Source: Liolophura sinensis (lineage: Eukaryota > Mollusca > Polyplacophora > Chitonida > Chitonidae). From it: a DNA stretch of 64,000 nucleotides. Position numbers and translations under genes: made by a program. Below are positions 42,701 to 48,700 of the stretch, in pieces (the first letter of the stretch is position 1; each line of letters starts with the position of its first letter). The notes under the pieces are model-generated. The model ran no database searches, had not been told where the DNA came from, and saw nothing but the letters and a program-made list of their open reading frames with translations. Location: the NCBI RefSeq assembly GCF_032854445.1, contig NC_088299.1, positions 18,095,608 to 18,159,607 of the forward strand, in the 5' to 3' direction.

Positions 42701-44002
42701 ACACAAATTCTCCAAAGGAATGTCCAGAAAATGTTTTTTTCATACTAAATATAATGTCTAAAAAAGAATGCACAGAAAACATGTTTCATACAGAATACAA
42801 TGTCTACATTGTTCAAATGTTGAAAAAATTGTCATGTTTCACATTGAGAGCAATGTCTTCAAAGGAATGACAAGAAAATATTGATATACTGCATGTTTAG
42901 CACAACGGATTTCTCCACAGGAATGCTAACAAAATAGTAAAGTATGTCACAGTGAACACAATGACACCAAAGGACTGCTAACAAAATCCTCACGGGTGTC
43001 CTACTGAACACAATGTCTACAAAAAAATGCTAACAAAATCCTCATGGGTGTCCTATTGAACACAATGTCTCAAATGAAATGCCAATAAAATCCTCACAGG
43101 TGTCCTACTGAACACAATGTCTCCACAAGAATACTAACAAAATCCTCACGGGTGTCCTTCTGAACACAATGTCTACAAAAAAATGCAACCAAAATCCTTA
43201 CGGGTGTCCTATTGAACAAAATGTATCAACTGAAATGGACATTAACTAAATCCATATGAAACAAAATTATGACCGTGACTTCTCCAAAAATATGTAAGCA
43301 CTACACATTCATGTAATCAGAAATGACGATGTATATCTTAACTTTCATGACATGCAAAACGGACATGATAAAGACTAATGTACATAATGTGGACTATTTT
43401 ACCATGAAAATGTTACCTTTATACAGATTGTGTCATGGAAAATTATTTTGCTCTCTTTTTCTCACAGGAACTACAGGGCATGAATCGCTGCATTTAAACA
43501 GTGGCAAAAAATGAGATATGATCACAGAGTATGCTTCACGAAGTTGCACAAAGCATTTGCTGTCTATTTGAGAATTTTACATGTACCTGGATGAGTTAAA
43601 AGTGAAACACCATGTGCCGCTCTCTTGTTGCATCCCATTTCTATTTTCATGATAAATAAGAGGCCACAGAAGCCCCCAACAACAATCTGGAATAGAAGCT
43701 GTTAGAATATGTGCAGCTGATGCTCACCTCCATGTCCATGCCTGTGTCCATGTGTGTCTGCATGCCCATGCGTGTGCCTGTGTTCATGTGGACCGTACAG
43801 GTAAAAGTCTCCAATCCCACTCAGGTACCTCGAATCATACAGGTTACGGCTGCTACCCCCTACATCAGAGGCACCAAACCTGGGGAAGTTGTAAGCTGGC
43901 TCATCTCTGGATTCGCGGTCAGAGGGCCAGCGTGACACGAAGCTGTGGACTTCATGATGGTGAGAACCTCCATGATTCCGACCAGTGTTGTAAGTGAAAA
44001 AT
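653..44002 (-). CDS. Transglutaminase gene (annulin / factor XIII A-like), partial, with alternative first exons
   Basis: This gene encodes a calcium-dependent protein-glutamine gamma-glutamyltransferase (EC 2.3.2.13), which crosslinks proteins by forming isopeptide bonds between glutamine and lysine. Ten common exons plus one of three upstream exons join without frame errors. Using the 24705-24867 first exon, 559 residues are present: N-terminal beta-sandwich about 60-200, catalytic core about 215-490, then the linker. Visible active-site residues are Trp312, Cys347 (GQCW), His406 (NFHVW) and Asp429 (AIDATPQE); Cys-His and His-Asp spacings are 59 and 23, as in animal transglutaminases. Animal family members run about 690-760 residues, so the last two beta-barrels are missing and should lie left of position 1. 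Introns are packed with minisatellites and SINEs. In insects (annulin, Drosophila Tg) acylated N-termini anchor or export the enzyme, and two first exons here have such signals. Family call is firm; orthology within the family is not resolved. Confidence 0.93.
849..1105 (+). mobile_element. tRNA-derived SINE, near full length, with target-site duplication
   Basis: The head has an A box TGGCTCAGTCGG (857-868) and a B box GAGTTCAAGTCC (925-936). The tail reads GGCGTAAAACACCAATC followed by (AAAT)n. A perfect 15-bp duplication CTGTGCCTGTTGAGG flanks it (834-848 and 1106-1120). It lies in the intron between the 653-738 and 1599-1717 exons. Other copies of the family occur near 9.3, 12.5, 21.8 and 29.3 kb. 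Confidence 0.9.
1599..1717 (-). CDS. Transglutaminase common exon: core to barrel linker
   Basis: The exon has 119 bases between GTGTAG and GTAAGC. It encodes [13 protein letters not shown], then an acidic loop [11 protein letters not shown] and LYKYKEG. It matches the 'IGK-ISTK-VG---R-DIT--YK-PEG' linker of the family, with an expanded basic/acidic insertion between STKK and DRED. Residues 491-530 of isoform A. Confidence 0.92.
2092..2251 (-). CDS. Transglutaminase common exon: end of catalytic core
   Basis: The exon has 160 bases between CCCCCAG and GTAAGT. It encodes [17 protein letters not shown], then [19 protein letters not shown] and ends QKN. 'Y-CGPAS--AI--G' and 'F-FAEVNAD' are strongly conserved in animal transglutaminases; the latter lies in the calcium-binding part of the core. 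Residues 438-490 of isoform A. Confidence 0.96.
2689..2792 (-). CDS. Transglutaminase common exon carrying catalytic His and Asp
   Basis: The exon has 104 bases between CTGTCAG and GTAAGC. It encodes [16 protein letters not shown], then [17 protein letters not shown]. His406 (codon 2785-2783) and Asp429 complete the Cys-His-Asp triad. The 76-bp minisatellite starts only about 19 bases upstream of this acceptor, so the branch point and polypyrimidine tract must sit in or against the repeat. Confidence 0.97.
2811..4054. repeat. 76-bp minisatellite, about 16 copies
   Basis: The unit contains ACTGGATGATCATTACA, CACAGCTGAGGTTGTATAA and AACCGCTGTCTAGTATAA. Successive ACTGGATGA words are 76 bases apart, with a few point variants. 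The array fills most of the 1.7 kb intron between the exons 4496-4634 and 2689-2792. Confidence 0.97.
4100..4262. repeat. Dispersed repeat family, copy 1
   Basis: This segment (GTGAAGCCCTGAAACTGG, then AATGTGCATA and TTGCACAGAA) aligns by eye with 14935-15092 and 30110-30266 at clearly above-random identity. The family is unknown to me. Confidence 0.6.
4496..4634 (-). CDS. Transglutaminase common exon: core, after the active cysteine
   Basis: The exon has 139 bases between CCTGCAG and GTAAGA. It encodes [20 protein letters not shown], then [14 protein letters not shown] and NKDSVW. 'CRxLGIPxR-VTN-xSAHD' is a hallmark of the family. Residues 357-402 of isoform A. The last codon, TGG (Trp), is split with the next exon. 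Confidence 0.96.
5379..5553 (-). CDS. Transglutaminase common exon carrying the catalytic cysteine
   Basis: The exon has 175 bases between TTACAG and GTAAGT. It encodes [26 protein letters not shown] and [13 protein letters not shown]. The nucleophile Cys is codon 5409-5407 (residue 347 in isoform A, 358 in isoform B). Trp312 in VGNW corresponds to the oxyanion-stabilising Trp241 of human TGM2. An active enzyme is therefore expected, unlike erythrocyte band 4.2, which lost its Cys. Confidence 0.97.
6317..6424 (-). CDS. Transglutaminase common exon: catalytic core helix region
   Basis: This phase-0 exon of 36 codons lies between GAGCAG and GTAAGT. It encodes [20 protein letters not shown] and ends [14 protein letters not shown]. 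It matches the 'FEDGILD-CL' to 'R-P--VSR--SAM' segment of vertebrate enzymes. Residues 263-298 of isoform A. An 11-bp minisatellite begins about 26 bases upstream of its acceptor. Confidence 0.93.
6451..6882. repeat. 11-bp minisatellite, about 39 copies
   Basis: The unit is CAGCTAATGTR, with alternating CAGCTAATGTA and CAGCTAATGTG forms in the first half. It sits in the intron between exons 7210-7328 and 6317-6424, within 30 bases of the latter's acceptor. Confidence 0.97.
7210..7328 (-). CDS. Transglutaminase common exon: start of catalytic core
   Basis: The exon has 119 bases between GAACAG and GTAAGT. It begins DDLVYNND, continues [15 protein letters not shown] and ends KPWNFGQ at a phase-0 junction. 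EEYV, the 'G-IY-GS' segment and W-FGQ are standard landmarks of the animal transglutaminase core. Residues 223-262 of isoform A. Confidence 0.95.
7760..8020 (-). CDS. Transglutaminase common exon: N-terminal beta-sandwich, second part
   Basis: The exon has 261 bases between GATCAG and GTGAGG. It encodes [32 protein letters not shown] and ends [10 protein letters not shown]. The FNPWC motif closes the N-terminal domain at the start of the catalytic core, as in factor XIII A. Residues about 136-222 of isoform A. The frame runs through both splice junctions. Confidence 0.95.
8468..8710 (-). CDS. Transglutaminase common exon: N-terminal beta-sandwich, first part
   Basis: The acceptor TTGTTGCAG is followed by 243 bases and a GTGAGG donor. 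The exon is entered in the phase that all three upstream exons leave. It encodes [16 protein letters not shown], then HHTDEYEI, then [17 protein letters not shown] and LIFEIG. The HHTD-Y, RRGQ-F and FxIG landmarks are those of the transglutaminase N-terminal domain, close to factor XIII A. Residues about 55-135 of isoform A. Confidence 0.93.
8711..9286. other. Intron sequence, no feature seen
   Basis: This is plain AT-rich intron next to the first common exon. No exon, RNA or repeat was recognised. Confidence 0.5.
9287..9550 (-). mobile_element. tRNA-derived SINE, same family as 849-1105
   Basis: Read on the minus strand it has the tRNA-like head (GGACCTCTGTGGCCAAGG type) and ends in the GTAAAACACCAATCAAATAAA tail region. 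An imperfect duplication, GATATCTTTT (9277-9286) and GACATCTTTT (9551-9560), flanks it. It lies in the intron upstream of the first common exon. Confidence 0.82.
9561..12525. other. Intron sequence, no gene recognised
   Basis: Only short, unsupported open frames occur. None shows transglutaminase motifs or a credible splice structure. Confidence 0.45.
12526..12710 (-). mobile_element. 5'-truncated SINE of the 849-1105 family
   Basis: The tail and body are present (TTTGGCTGGTGTTTTACGCC through CAGACCTTCCCATGTACG in plus orientation), but the tRNA-like head with A and B boxes is missing. Confidence 0.75.
13421..13787. repeat. 20-bp minisatellite, about 18 copies
   Basis: The unit is ATCATATACCACTTCAGGAC with CTACTTGAC and CTTCATGAC variants, kept in strict 20-base phase for most of the array. 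Open frames reading 'TTSGHHIPL' are by-products. Confidence 0.95.
13788..14934. other. Intron sequence, no feature seen
   Basis: AT-rich intron between the 20-bp array and the dispersed-repeat copy near 15 kb. No exon or RNA was recognised. Confidence 0.45.
14935..15092. repeat. Dispersed repeat family, copy 2
   Basis: It shares GGCCTGAAACTGGCCAATCC, AATGTAGTTTTGTCTCCAA and TGCACTGAAA landmarks with 4100-4262 and 30110-30266. It lies just 3' of first exon B. Confidence 0.6.
15229..15424 (-). CDS. Alternative first exon B of transglutaminase: MGNSSG N-terminus
   Basis: The ATG at 15424-15422 (AAC before, GGA after) has A at -3 and G at +4. An in-frame ATG eight codons upstream (15448) has a poor context, so the MG start is preferred. 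The exon gives 65 codons plus one base before a GTAGGT donor, the same phase as exon [11 protein letters not shown] fits an N-myristoylation signal but has no nearby Cys. Instead an Arg-rich, Ser/Gly/Tyr-rich stretch follows ([16 protein letters not shown]), which could serve as the basic second membrane signal. The sequence is not homologous to exon A beyond Met-Gly, so these look like independent alternative first exons rather than a duplicated one. Confidence 0.85.
16261..20998. repeat. 41-bp minisatellite, about 115 copies, with higher-order structure
   Basis: The unit contains AAAGTCTCCACAGTAAACAT and ACATGGAGATGTGCACTTTCC. Because 41 is not a multiple of 3 and the unit has no stop in the minus orientation, frames of up to 405 codons arise that cycle through one 41-residue peptide. 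The variant GAGAAGTGCATTTT occurs at 17207, 17658, 17740, 18355, 18806, 18888, 19831, 20241 and 20323. Two consecutive spans therefore repeat with a shift of 1148 bases (28 units). The array lies in the intron between first exons A and B. Confidence 0.97.
21083..21141. repeat. Inverted repeat, 19-bp arms
   Basis: The arms TTTAACTCAAATGGTCTGT (21083-21101) and ACAGACCATTTAAGTTGAA (21123-21141) pair with two mismatches across a 21-base spacer. It may be part of a small foldback element. Confidence 0.7.
21443..21755. repeat. Tandem expansion of SINE tail
   Basis: About a dozen irregular copies of TTTATTTGAATGGTGTTTTA (length varying with the TTTA number) run directly into the SINE at 21740-21965. 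The motif matches that SINE's own tail, TTTGATTGGTGTTTTA, so the array probably grew from it. Confidence 0.88.
21740..21965 (-). mobile_element. Diverged tRNA-derived SINE, 849-1105 family
   Basis: In plus orientation it runs from TTTGATTGGTGTTTTATG through GATGGCGGCCAGCATTGATG, TTGCTGGCAGACCTTC and CTGGACTTGAGCTCACAG to GCTAGGCTAGGCCATGG. The head is diverged. Its tail side continues into the expanded array at 21443-21755. Confidence 0.82.
22171..23356. repeat. 42-bp minisatellite, about 28 copies
   Basis: The unit contains GTACTGCTAGCTGACAAGGG and ACAAGAACATGTAGGTGTGTG. Since 42 is a multiple of 3 and the unit lacks stops, long frames are open on both strands: 387 codons at 22210-23373 plus, and 395 codons at 22134-23321 minus. 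This looks like repeat geometry rather than coding. Confidence 0.95.
23357..24704. other. Intron sequence just 3' of first exon A, no gene recognised
   Basis: No exon with supported motifs was seen. A short hairpin, GGGTTGAAAAACCC, occurs near 24453. Confidence 0.45.
24705..24867 (-). CDS. Alternative first exon A of transglutaminase: MGCTSSK N-terminus
   Basis: The ATG at 24867-24865 has A at -3 and G at +4, a strong initiation context. It opens a 54-codon exon ending in one spare base before a GTAAGT donor; joined to the exon at 8468-8710 the junction codon is GAT (Asp). The N-terminus [10 protein letters not shown] fits the N-myristoyltransferase consensus (Gly2, Ser6, Lys7), with Cys3 as the usual adjacent palmitoylation site. 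The remainder is low-complexity Gly/Ser/Arg followed by a Tyr/Asn/Pro-rich segment ([20 protein letters not shown]). Upstream, about 24870-24960 is probably 5' UTR; no TATA box is obvious. Membrane anchoring is inferred from the motif and from known acylation of insect annulin and Drosophila Tg. Confidence 0.85.
24868..25840. promoter_or_regulatory. Probable 5' UTR and promoter region of first exon A
   Basis: This is the sequence immediately upstream (minus strand) of the MGCTSSK start. It must hold the 5' UTR and, if the exon is a true first exon, the promoter. No TATA box or initiator could be assigned by eye, so the call rests only on position. Confidence 0.35.
25841..27201. repeat. 70-bp minisatellite, about 19 copies
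   Basis: The unit contains TGTTATGTTGTAAACTGTAC, ATGGCCCCTGGTCTCTGAGC and TGAGTTCTTAGGACACGTGA. Several copies carry a 5-base deletion at the start together with an extra C (GGCCCCCTGG), and that pair of changes recurs at 26.6, 26.8 and 27.0 kb. Confidence 0.96.
28230..28497. repeat. About 49-bp minisatellite, 5 copies
   Basis: The unit contains GTATTTTAACGTATGGATAA and ACACTGTATTTTGGGTTTTT, diverging towards the right end. Confidence 0.9.
29284..29525 (+). mobile_element. tRNA-derived SINE, 849-1105 family, with target-site duplication
   Basis: The head CCATTGCCGAGGGGGTTAGC, B-box region GTGAGTTCAAGTCC and tail AAAACACCAAATAAATAAAT are all present. A perfect 13-bp duplication ATAATGTAATCAA flanks it (29271-29283 and 29526-29538). 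Confidence 0.88.
29657..29752. repeat. 21-bp minisatellite, about 4.5 copies
   Basis: The unit is TGAATATACATCCACATGTAT, nearly perfect. Confidence 0.93.
30110..30266. repeat. Dispersed repeat family, copy 3
   Basis: It shares GTGAAGCCCTGTAACTGACC and CCAACCAATGTAATTTTATT with 4100-4262 and 14935-15092. Sequence just left of it (29,850-30,030) also resembles 28,570-28,690 (both have GATGCCGAC and AAGGTGGAT-AA-CAATCAGAATCA), so the full element may be over 400 bp. Confidence 0.6.
31246..32938. repeat. About 52-bp minisatellite, roughly 33 copies
   Basis: The unit contains GATTGAGAGCTGGGCTGATC, TGAGCTGGGGTTGAGGTTG and TGACCTGACTGGG. Some copies are shortened (ACTGGAGAGAGCTGGGC form). It is G-rich on the plus strand. 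Confidence 0.95.
32939..34280. other. Intron sequence, no feature seen
   Basis: It contains a C-rich homopolymer run near 33472 and otherwise ordinary AT-rich sequence. No exon was recognised. Confidence 0.45.
34281..35676. repeat. About 49-bp minisatellite, roughly 28 copies
   Basis: The unit contains GTTAACACTAAAAGTACACC, AGGAAACAGACACAGTGTTA and GCCTGTGGA, with recurring variant classes (AACTGAAAG, AACATACACC) interspersed. Confidence 0.95.
36218..36574 (+). mobile_element. Second SINE family, tRNA-derived, full length with target-site duplication
   Basis: The head has A box TAGCACAGTTGG (36227-36238) and B box GGATCAATCC (36270-36279). The body contains ACGGCTCGGGCGGGGCGG, the 3' part reads TTGTTGAGTACGACGTTAAA and ends in a CACTCACG-type simple tail. 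A perfect 13-bp duplication GCAATATTACAAA flanks it (36205-36217 and 36575-36587), so insertion is fairly recent. The tRNA-like head is a SINE promoter, not a functional tRNA gene. Confidence 0.92.
36836..36935. repeat. Short tandem repeat, TTACAGGTATCTGTCTA type
   Basis: Five to six copies of an approximately 18-base unit alternate CAGGTATCTGTCTATTA and CAGGTATGTGCCCATTA. Confidence 0.8.
36936..40049. other. Intron sequence, no gene recognised
   Basis: About 3.1 kb of AT-rich sequence between first exon A and the His-rich exon. The short open frames show no family motifs and no supported splice pattern. Confidence 0.4.
40050..40188. repeat. 22-bp minisatellite, about 6 copies
   Basis: The unit TCAAACAGATGAATCTTCAACT is repeated nearly perfectly (22 bases, shown in two halves: TCAAACAGATG and AATCTTCAACT). 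Confidence 0.95.
40781..41315. repeat. 21-bp minisatellite, about 25 copies
   Basis: The unit is ACTAGGGCTGCAGAATCTAC plus G. It opens 185-codon frames on both strands (heptads TTRAAES and VDSAALV). No promoter, splice site or homology supports either as a gene. Confidence 0.95.
42424..42738. repeat. 46-bp minisatellite, about 7 copies
   Basis: The unit contains ACAAATTCTCCAAAGGAATG and TCAAGAACATTCGCTTCATA. A degenerate relative (units with ACAAAATCCTCACGGGTGTC and GAACACAATGTCT) continues to about 43230. Confidence 0.93.
43728..44002 (-). CDS. Alternative upstream exon of the transglutaminase gene, His-rich
   Basis: An open exon of 275 bases lies between a good acceptor (TTGTCTCTTGCAG) and a GTGAGC donor. 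It is entered with one base completing a codon and ends with one base, the same exit phase as the two MG-starting exons, so it can join the exon at 8468-8710 in frame. It encodes about 91 residues: [12 protein letters not shown], then an Arg/Asp/Ser/Tyr-rich stretch, then a His-rich C-terminal part ([20 protein letters not shown]) with 9 His in 20 residues. It has no in-frame ATG, so its start codon must come from an exon further upstream, not identified here. Membership in this gene is inferred from strand, phase and position. His-rich runs often bind Zn or Cu, but nothing proves that here. Confidence 0.6.
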
Positions 44003-44570
44003 CTGCAAGAGACAAGTTACGACGTACACACATTAGTGCAAATTAAAATGTACCTGTATATGTAGGCCCCATGCATGCTCTTTATTCCAGCAGAGTTTAA
44101 CATCTAACTCCAGTATGTTTGACTTTCTCATGCATATTTGATATGGGAGTCAGGTTAACAGGTGGAAAAAATTGGGCAAAACCTGAAGAAAACTGAAGCC
44201 ATTGCCCCTGGTCAGGTGAATGCATACAGAATGTGAGAGTTAGATTACAGCAGTAAGTTCATTGATCAAGGTTCCAAGGCTGGGGCTTTATCAGAAATTG
44301 GTACCATCTACCTGCAGCCTGAAACTTTTAGTAAATTTTTGAGCAGGTAGCCATCTACTTTGACTGAAGCTCCTGTTCTACTTCATTTAATTCCCTGCCA
44401 AGATAACTAGCCACTCTTCCAGAGCAGCCATTAACTAAAAAAGCTACATGTAGCAAAATAATGCTTTCATAAACAGGGGCATAGCATGGATCTTCACCGA
44501 GGGGTGTGGATTTGACAAGAGCAGAACGACTATCACAGTCTATTAGGTGAGGGTCCCGTAGCCGTCTAAG

Positions 44571-44589
44571 TCCCGGAGAAGCTCCGGGA
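44571..44589. repeat. Perfect short hairpin
   Basis: TCCCGGAG and CTCCGGGA pair perfectly around a three-base loop, about 55 bases before the 52-bp array. Confidence 0.7.
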
Positions 44590-44645
44590 TATTAGATTGC
44601 CGAAGAGAGAATCGGTGTGATTTCGAGGTGTTTTGAATGCAGATT

Positions 44646-45288
44646 GTCTCATGACACAGGTTATATTATGTCTGCATTGTGGTGTACATGGAGGTCCATC
44701 TCATGACACAGGTTATATTATGTCTGCATTGTGGTGTACATGCAGGTGCATCTCATGACACAGGTTATATTATGTCTGCATTGTGGTGTACATGTAGGTG
44801 CATCTCATGACACAGGTTATATTATGTCTGCATTGTGGTGTACATGTAGGTGCATCTCATGACACAGGTTATATTATGTATGCATTGTGGTGTACATGCA
44901 GGTGCATCTCATGACACAGGTTATATTATGTCTGCATTGTGATGTACATGTAGGTGCATCTCATGACACAGGTTATATTATGTCTGCATTGTGGTGTACA
45001 TGCAGGTGCATCTCATGACACAGGCTATATTATGTCTGCATTGTGGTGTACATGCAGGTGCATCTCATGACACAGGTTATATTATGTCTGCATTGTGGTG
45101 TACATGTAGGTGCATCTCATGACACAGGTTATATTATGTCTGCATTGTGGTGTACATGCAGGTGCATCTCATGACACAGGTTATATTATGTCTGCATTGT
45201 GGTGTACATGCAGGTGCATCTCATGACACAGGTTATATTATGTCTGCATTGTGGTGTACATGTAGGTGCATCTCATGACACAGGTTAT
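44646..45288. repeat. 52-bp minisatellite, about 12 copies
   Basis: The unit contains TCTCATGACACAGGTTATAT and TATGTCTGCATTGTGGTGTA, with very few variants, so the array is young or homogenised. Confidence 0.96.
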
Positions 45289-45765
45289 ATATATTTATGT
45301 TCATGAATTATTCACTTTCATGCTGGCTGTCAAGTTTATGGGTGGTGGAAAAAGGAAGAACCATAAATATGGTACAGGTGGTGTAATATACTTTACAGTC
45401 CAAACTGTAATCAAACTTTGTATTAACAGGAATTATGGAACCAGGCCAACATTATTATGACAGATTCAAAATCCACAAGACTTAGGGTATCACAAAGTAC
45501 CCAACAACTTTACTTTGTATCTTAAGCTGACACTAGAAAAATACAAAAATTAGAATGAAAATAAAAGTGAAAATTCATCTTTTAAATGTGTACAAATTGA
45601 CTATTTTTTTTATAATTTTACTGTTTTTCAATCAAATGAACCAAATGCTGTCAAAGTCCAGCCTTCTCACAAATTTCATGATTTTTCAGTTAAATGTTTA
45701 TTTTTACATTTTTCTCTGACACAGAGAAAAGATTCATTCTGTCCATAAAATAAAAAGTTAAACTG

Positions 45766-48700
45766 GTGAGGCCTAACCAGACAAAGATGTCCTAAACTGA
45801 ACACCTGAAGGATAAATTCTCACCTGAACACCATACATGTGGTTGATTACTGTTCAATACTCTGAGGCCCAACTGGGAAAACATGTCCAAAACTGAACAC
45901 ATGAAGAATAATTCTCACCCGAACGCCATACATATGGTTAATTACTTTTCAATACTCTGAGGCCTAACTAGACAAAGATGTCCTAAACTGAACACATGAA
46001 GGATAATTCTCACCTAAATGCCACACATGTGGTTAATTACCGTTCAATACTCTGAGTCCTAACTAGACAAAGATGTCCTAAACTGAACACCTGAAGGATA
46101 ATTCTCACCTGAACACCATACATGTGGTTGATTACCGTTCAATACTCTCAGGCCTATCTAGACAAAGATGTCCTAAACTGAACACATGAAGGATAATTCT
46201 CACCTGAACGCCATACATGTGATTGAGTACCGTTCAATACTCTGAGGCCTAACTAGACAAAGATGTCCTAAACTGAACACCTGAAGGATAGTTCTCACCT
46301 GAACACCATACATGTGGTTGATTACCATTCAATACTCTGAGGTCTAACTAGACAAAGATGTCCTAAACTGAACACCTGAAGAATAAATCTCACCTGAACG
46401 CCATAGCTGATTACTGTTCAATACTTTGAGGCCTATCTAGACAAAGATGCCCTAAACTGAACACCTGAAGGATAATTCTCACCTGAATGCCATAGCTGAT
46501 TACTGTTCAATACTCTGAGGCCTAACTAGACAAAGATGTCCTAAACTGAACACCTGCAGGATAATTCTCACCTGAACACCATACATGTGGTTGATTACTG
46601 TTCAATACTCTGAGGCCTAACTAGACAATGATGTCCTAAACTGAACACCTGAAGAATAACTCTCACATGAACACCATACATGTGGTTGATTACCGTTCAA
46701 TACTCTGAGTCCAAACTAGACAAAGATGTCCTAAACTGAACACCTGAAAATTAATTCTCACCTGAACACCATACATGTGGTTGATTACTGTTCAATACTC
46801 TGAGGCCTATCTAGACAAAGATGTCCTAAACTGAACACATGAAGGATAATTCTCACCTGAACACCATACATGTGGTTGATTACCGTTCAATACTCTGAGG
46901 CCTAGCTAGACAAAGATGTCCTAAACTGAACACCTGAAGAATAATTTTCACCTGAACACCATACATGTGGTTGATTACTGTTCAATATTCTGAGGCCTAA
47001 CTAGACAAAGATGTCCTTAACTGAACACCTGAAGGATAATTCTCACCTAAACACCATACATGTAGTTAATTACCGTTCAATACTCTGAGGCCTATCTAGA
47101 CAAAGATGTCCTAAACTGAACACCTAAAGGATAATTTTCACCTAAACGCCATACATGTGGTTGATTACGGTTCAATACTCTGAGGCCTAACTAGACAAAG
47201 ATGTCCTAAACTGAACACCTGAAGGATAATTCTCACCTAAACACCATACATGTCGTTAATTACCGTTCAATACTCTGAGGCCTATCTAGACAAAGATGTC
47301 CTAAACTGAACACCTGAGGAATAATTCTCACCTGAACACCATACATGTGGTTGATTACTGTTCAATACTCTGAGGCCTAACTAGACAAAGATGTCCTAAA
47401 CTGAACACCTGAAGGATAATTCTCACCTGAACACCATACATGTGGTTGATTACTGTTCAATACTCCGAGTACTAACTAGACAAAGATGTCCTAAACTGAA
47501 CACCTGAAGAATAATTCTCACCTGAACACCATACATGTGGATGATTACCATTCAATACTCTGAGGCCTACATAGACAAAGATGTCCTAAACTGAACACCT
47601 GAAGAATAATTCTAACCTGAACACCATACATGTGGTTAATTACCGTTCAATACTCTGAGGCCTATCTAGACAAAGATGTCCTAAACTGAACACCTGAAGG
47701 ATAATTCTCACCTGAACACCATACATGTGGTTGATTACGGTTCAATACTCTGAGGCCTAACTAGACAAAGATGTCCTAAACTGAACACCTGAAGGATAAT
47801 TCTCACCTGAACACCATACATGTGGTTAATTACTGTTCAATACTCTGAGGCCTATCTAGAAAAAGATGTCCTAAACTGAACACCTGAAAATTAATTCTCA
47901 CCTGAACACCATACATGTGGTTGATTACGGTTCAATACTCTGAGTCCTAACTAGACAAAGATGTCCTAAACTGAACACCTGAAGGATAAATTCTCACCTG
48001 AACACCATACATGTGGTTGATTACTGTTCAATACTCTGAGGCCTAACTAGACAAAGATGTCCTAAACTGAACACCTGAAGGATAATTCTCACCTGAACAC
48101 CATACATGTGGTTGATTACTGTTCAATACTCTGAGTCCTATCTAGACAAAGATGTCCTAAACTGAACACCTGAAGGATAAATTCTCACCTGAACACCATA
48201 CATGCGGTTGATTACGGTTCAATACTCTGAGGCCTAACTAGACAAAGATGTCCTAAACTGAACACCTGAAGAATAATTCTAACCTGAACACTATACATGT
48301 GGTTGATTACTGTTCAATACTCTGAGTCCTAACTAGAAAAAGATGTCCTAAACTGAACAAATGAAGGATAATTCTCACCTGAACACCATACATGTGGTTA
48401 CTTACCGTTCAATACTCTGAGGCCTAACTAAACAAAGATGTCCTAAACTGAACACCTGAAGGATAAATTCTCACCTGAACACCATACATGTGGTTGATTA
48501 CTGTTCAACACTCTGAGGCCTAACTAGACAAAGATGTCCTAAACTGAACATCTGAACAATAATTCTCACCTGAACACCATACATGTGGTTGATTACCGTT
48601 CAATACTCTGAGGCCTAACTAGACAAAGATGTCCTAAACTGAACACCTGAAGAATAATTCTCACCTGAACACCATACATGTGGTTGATTACTGTTCAATA

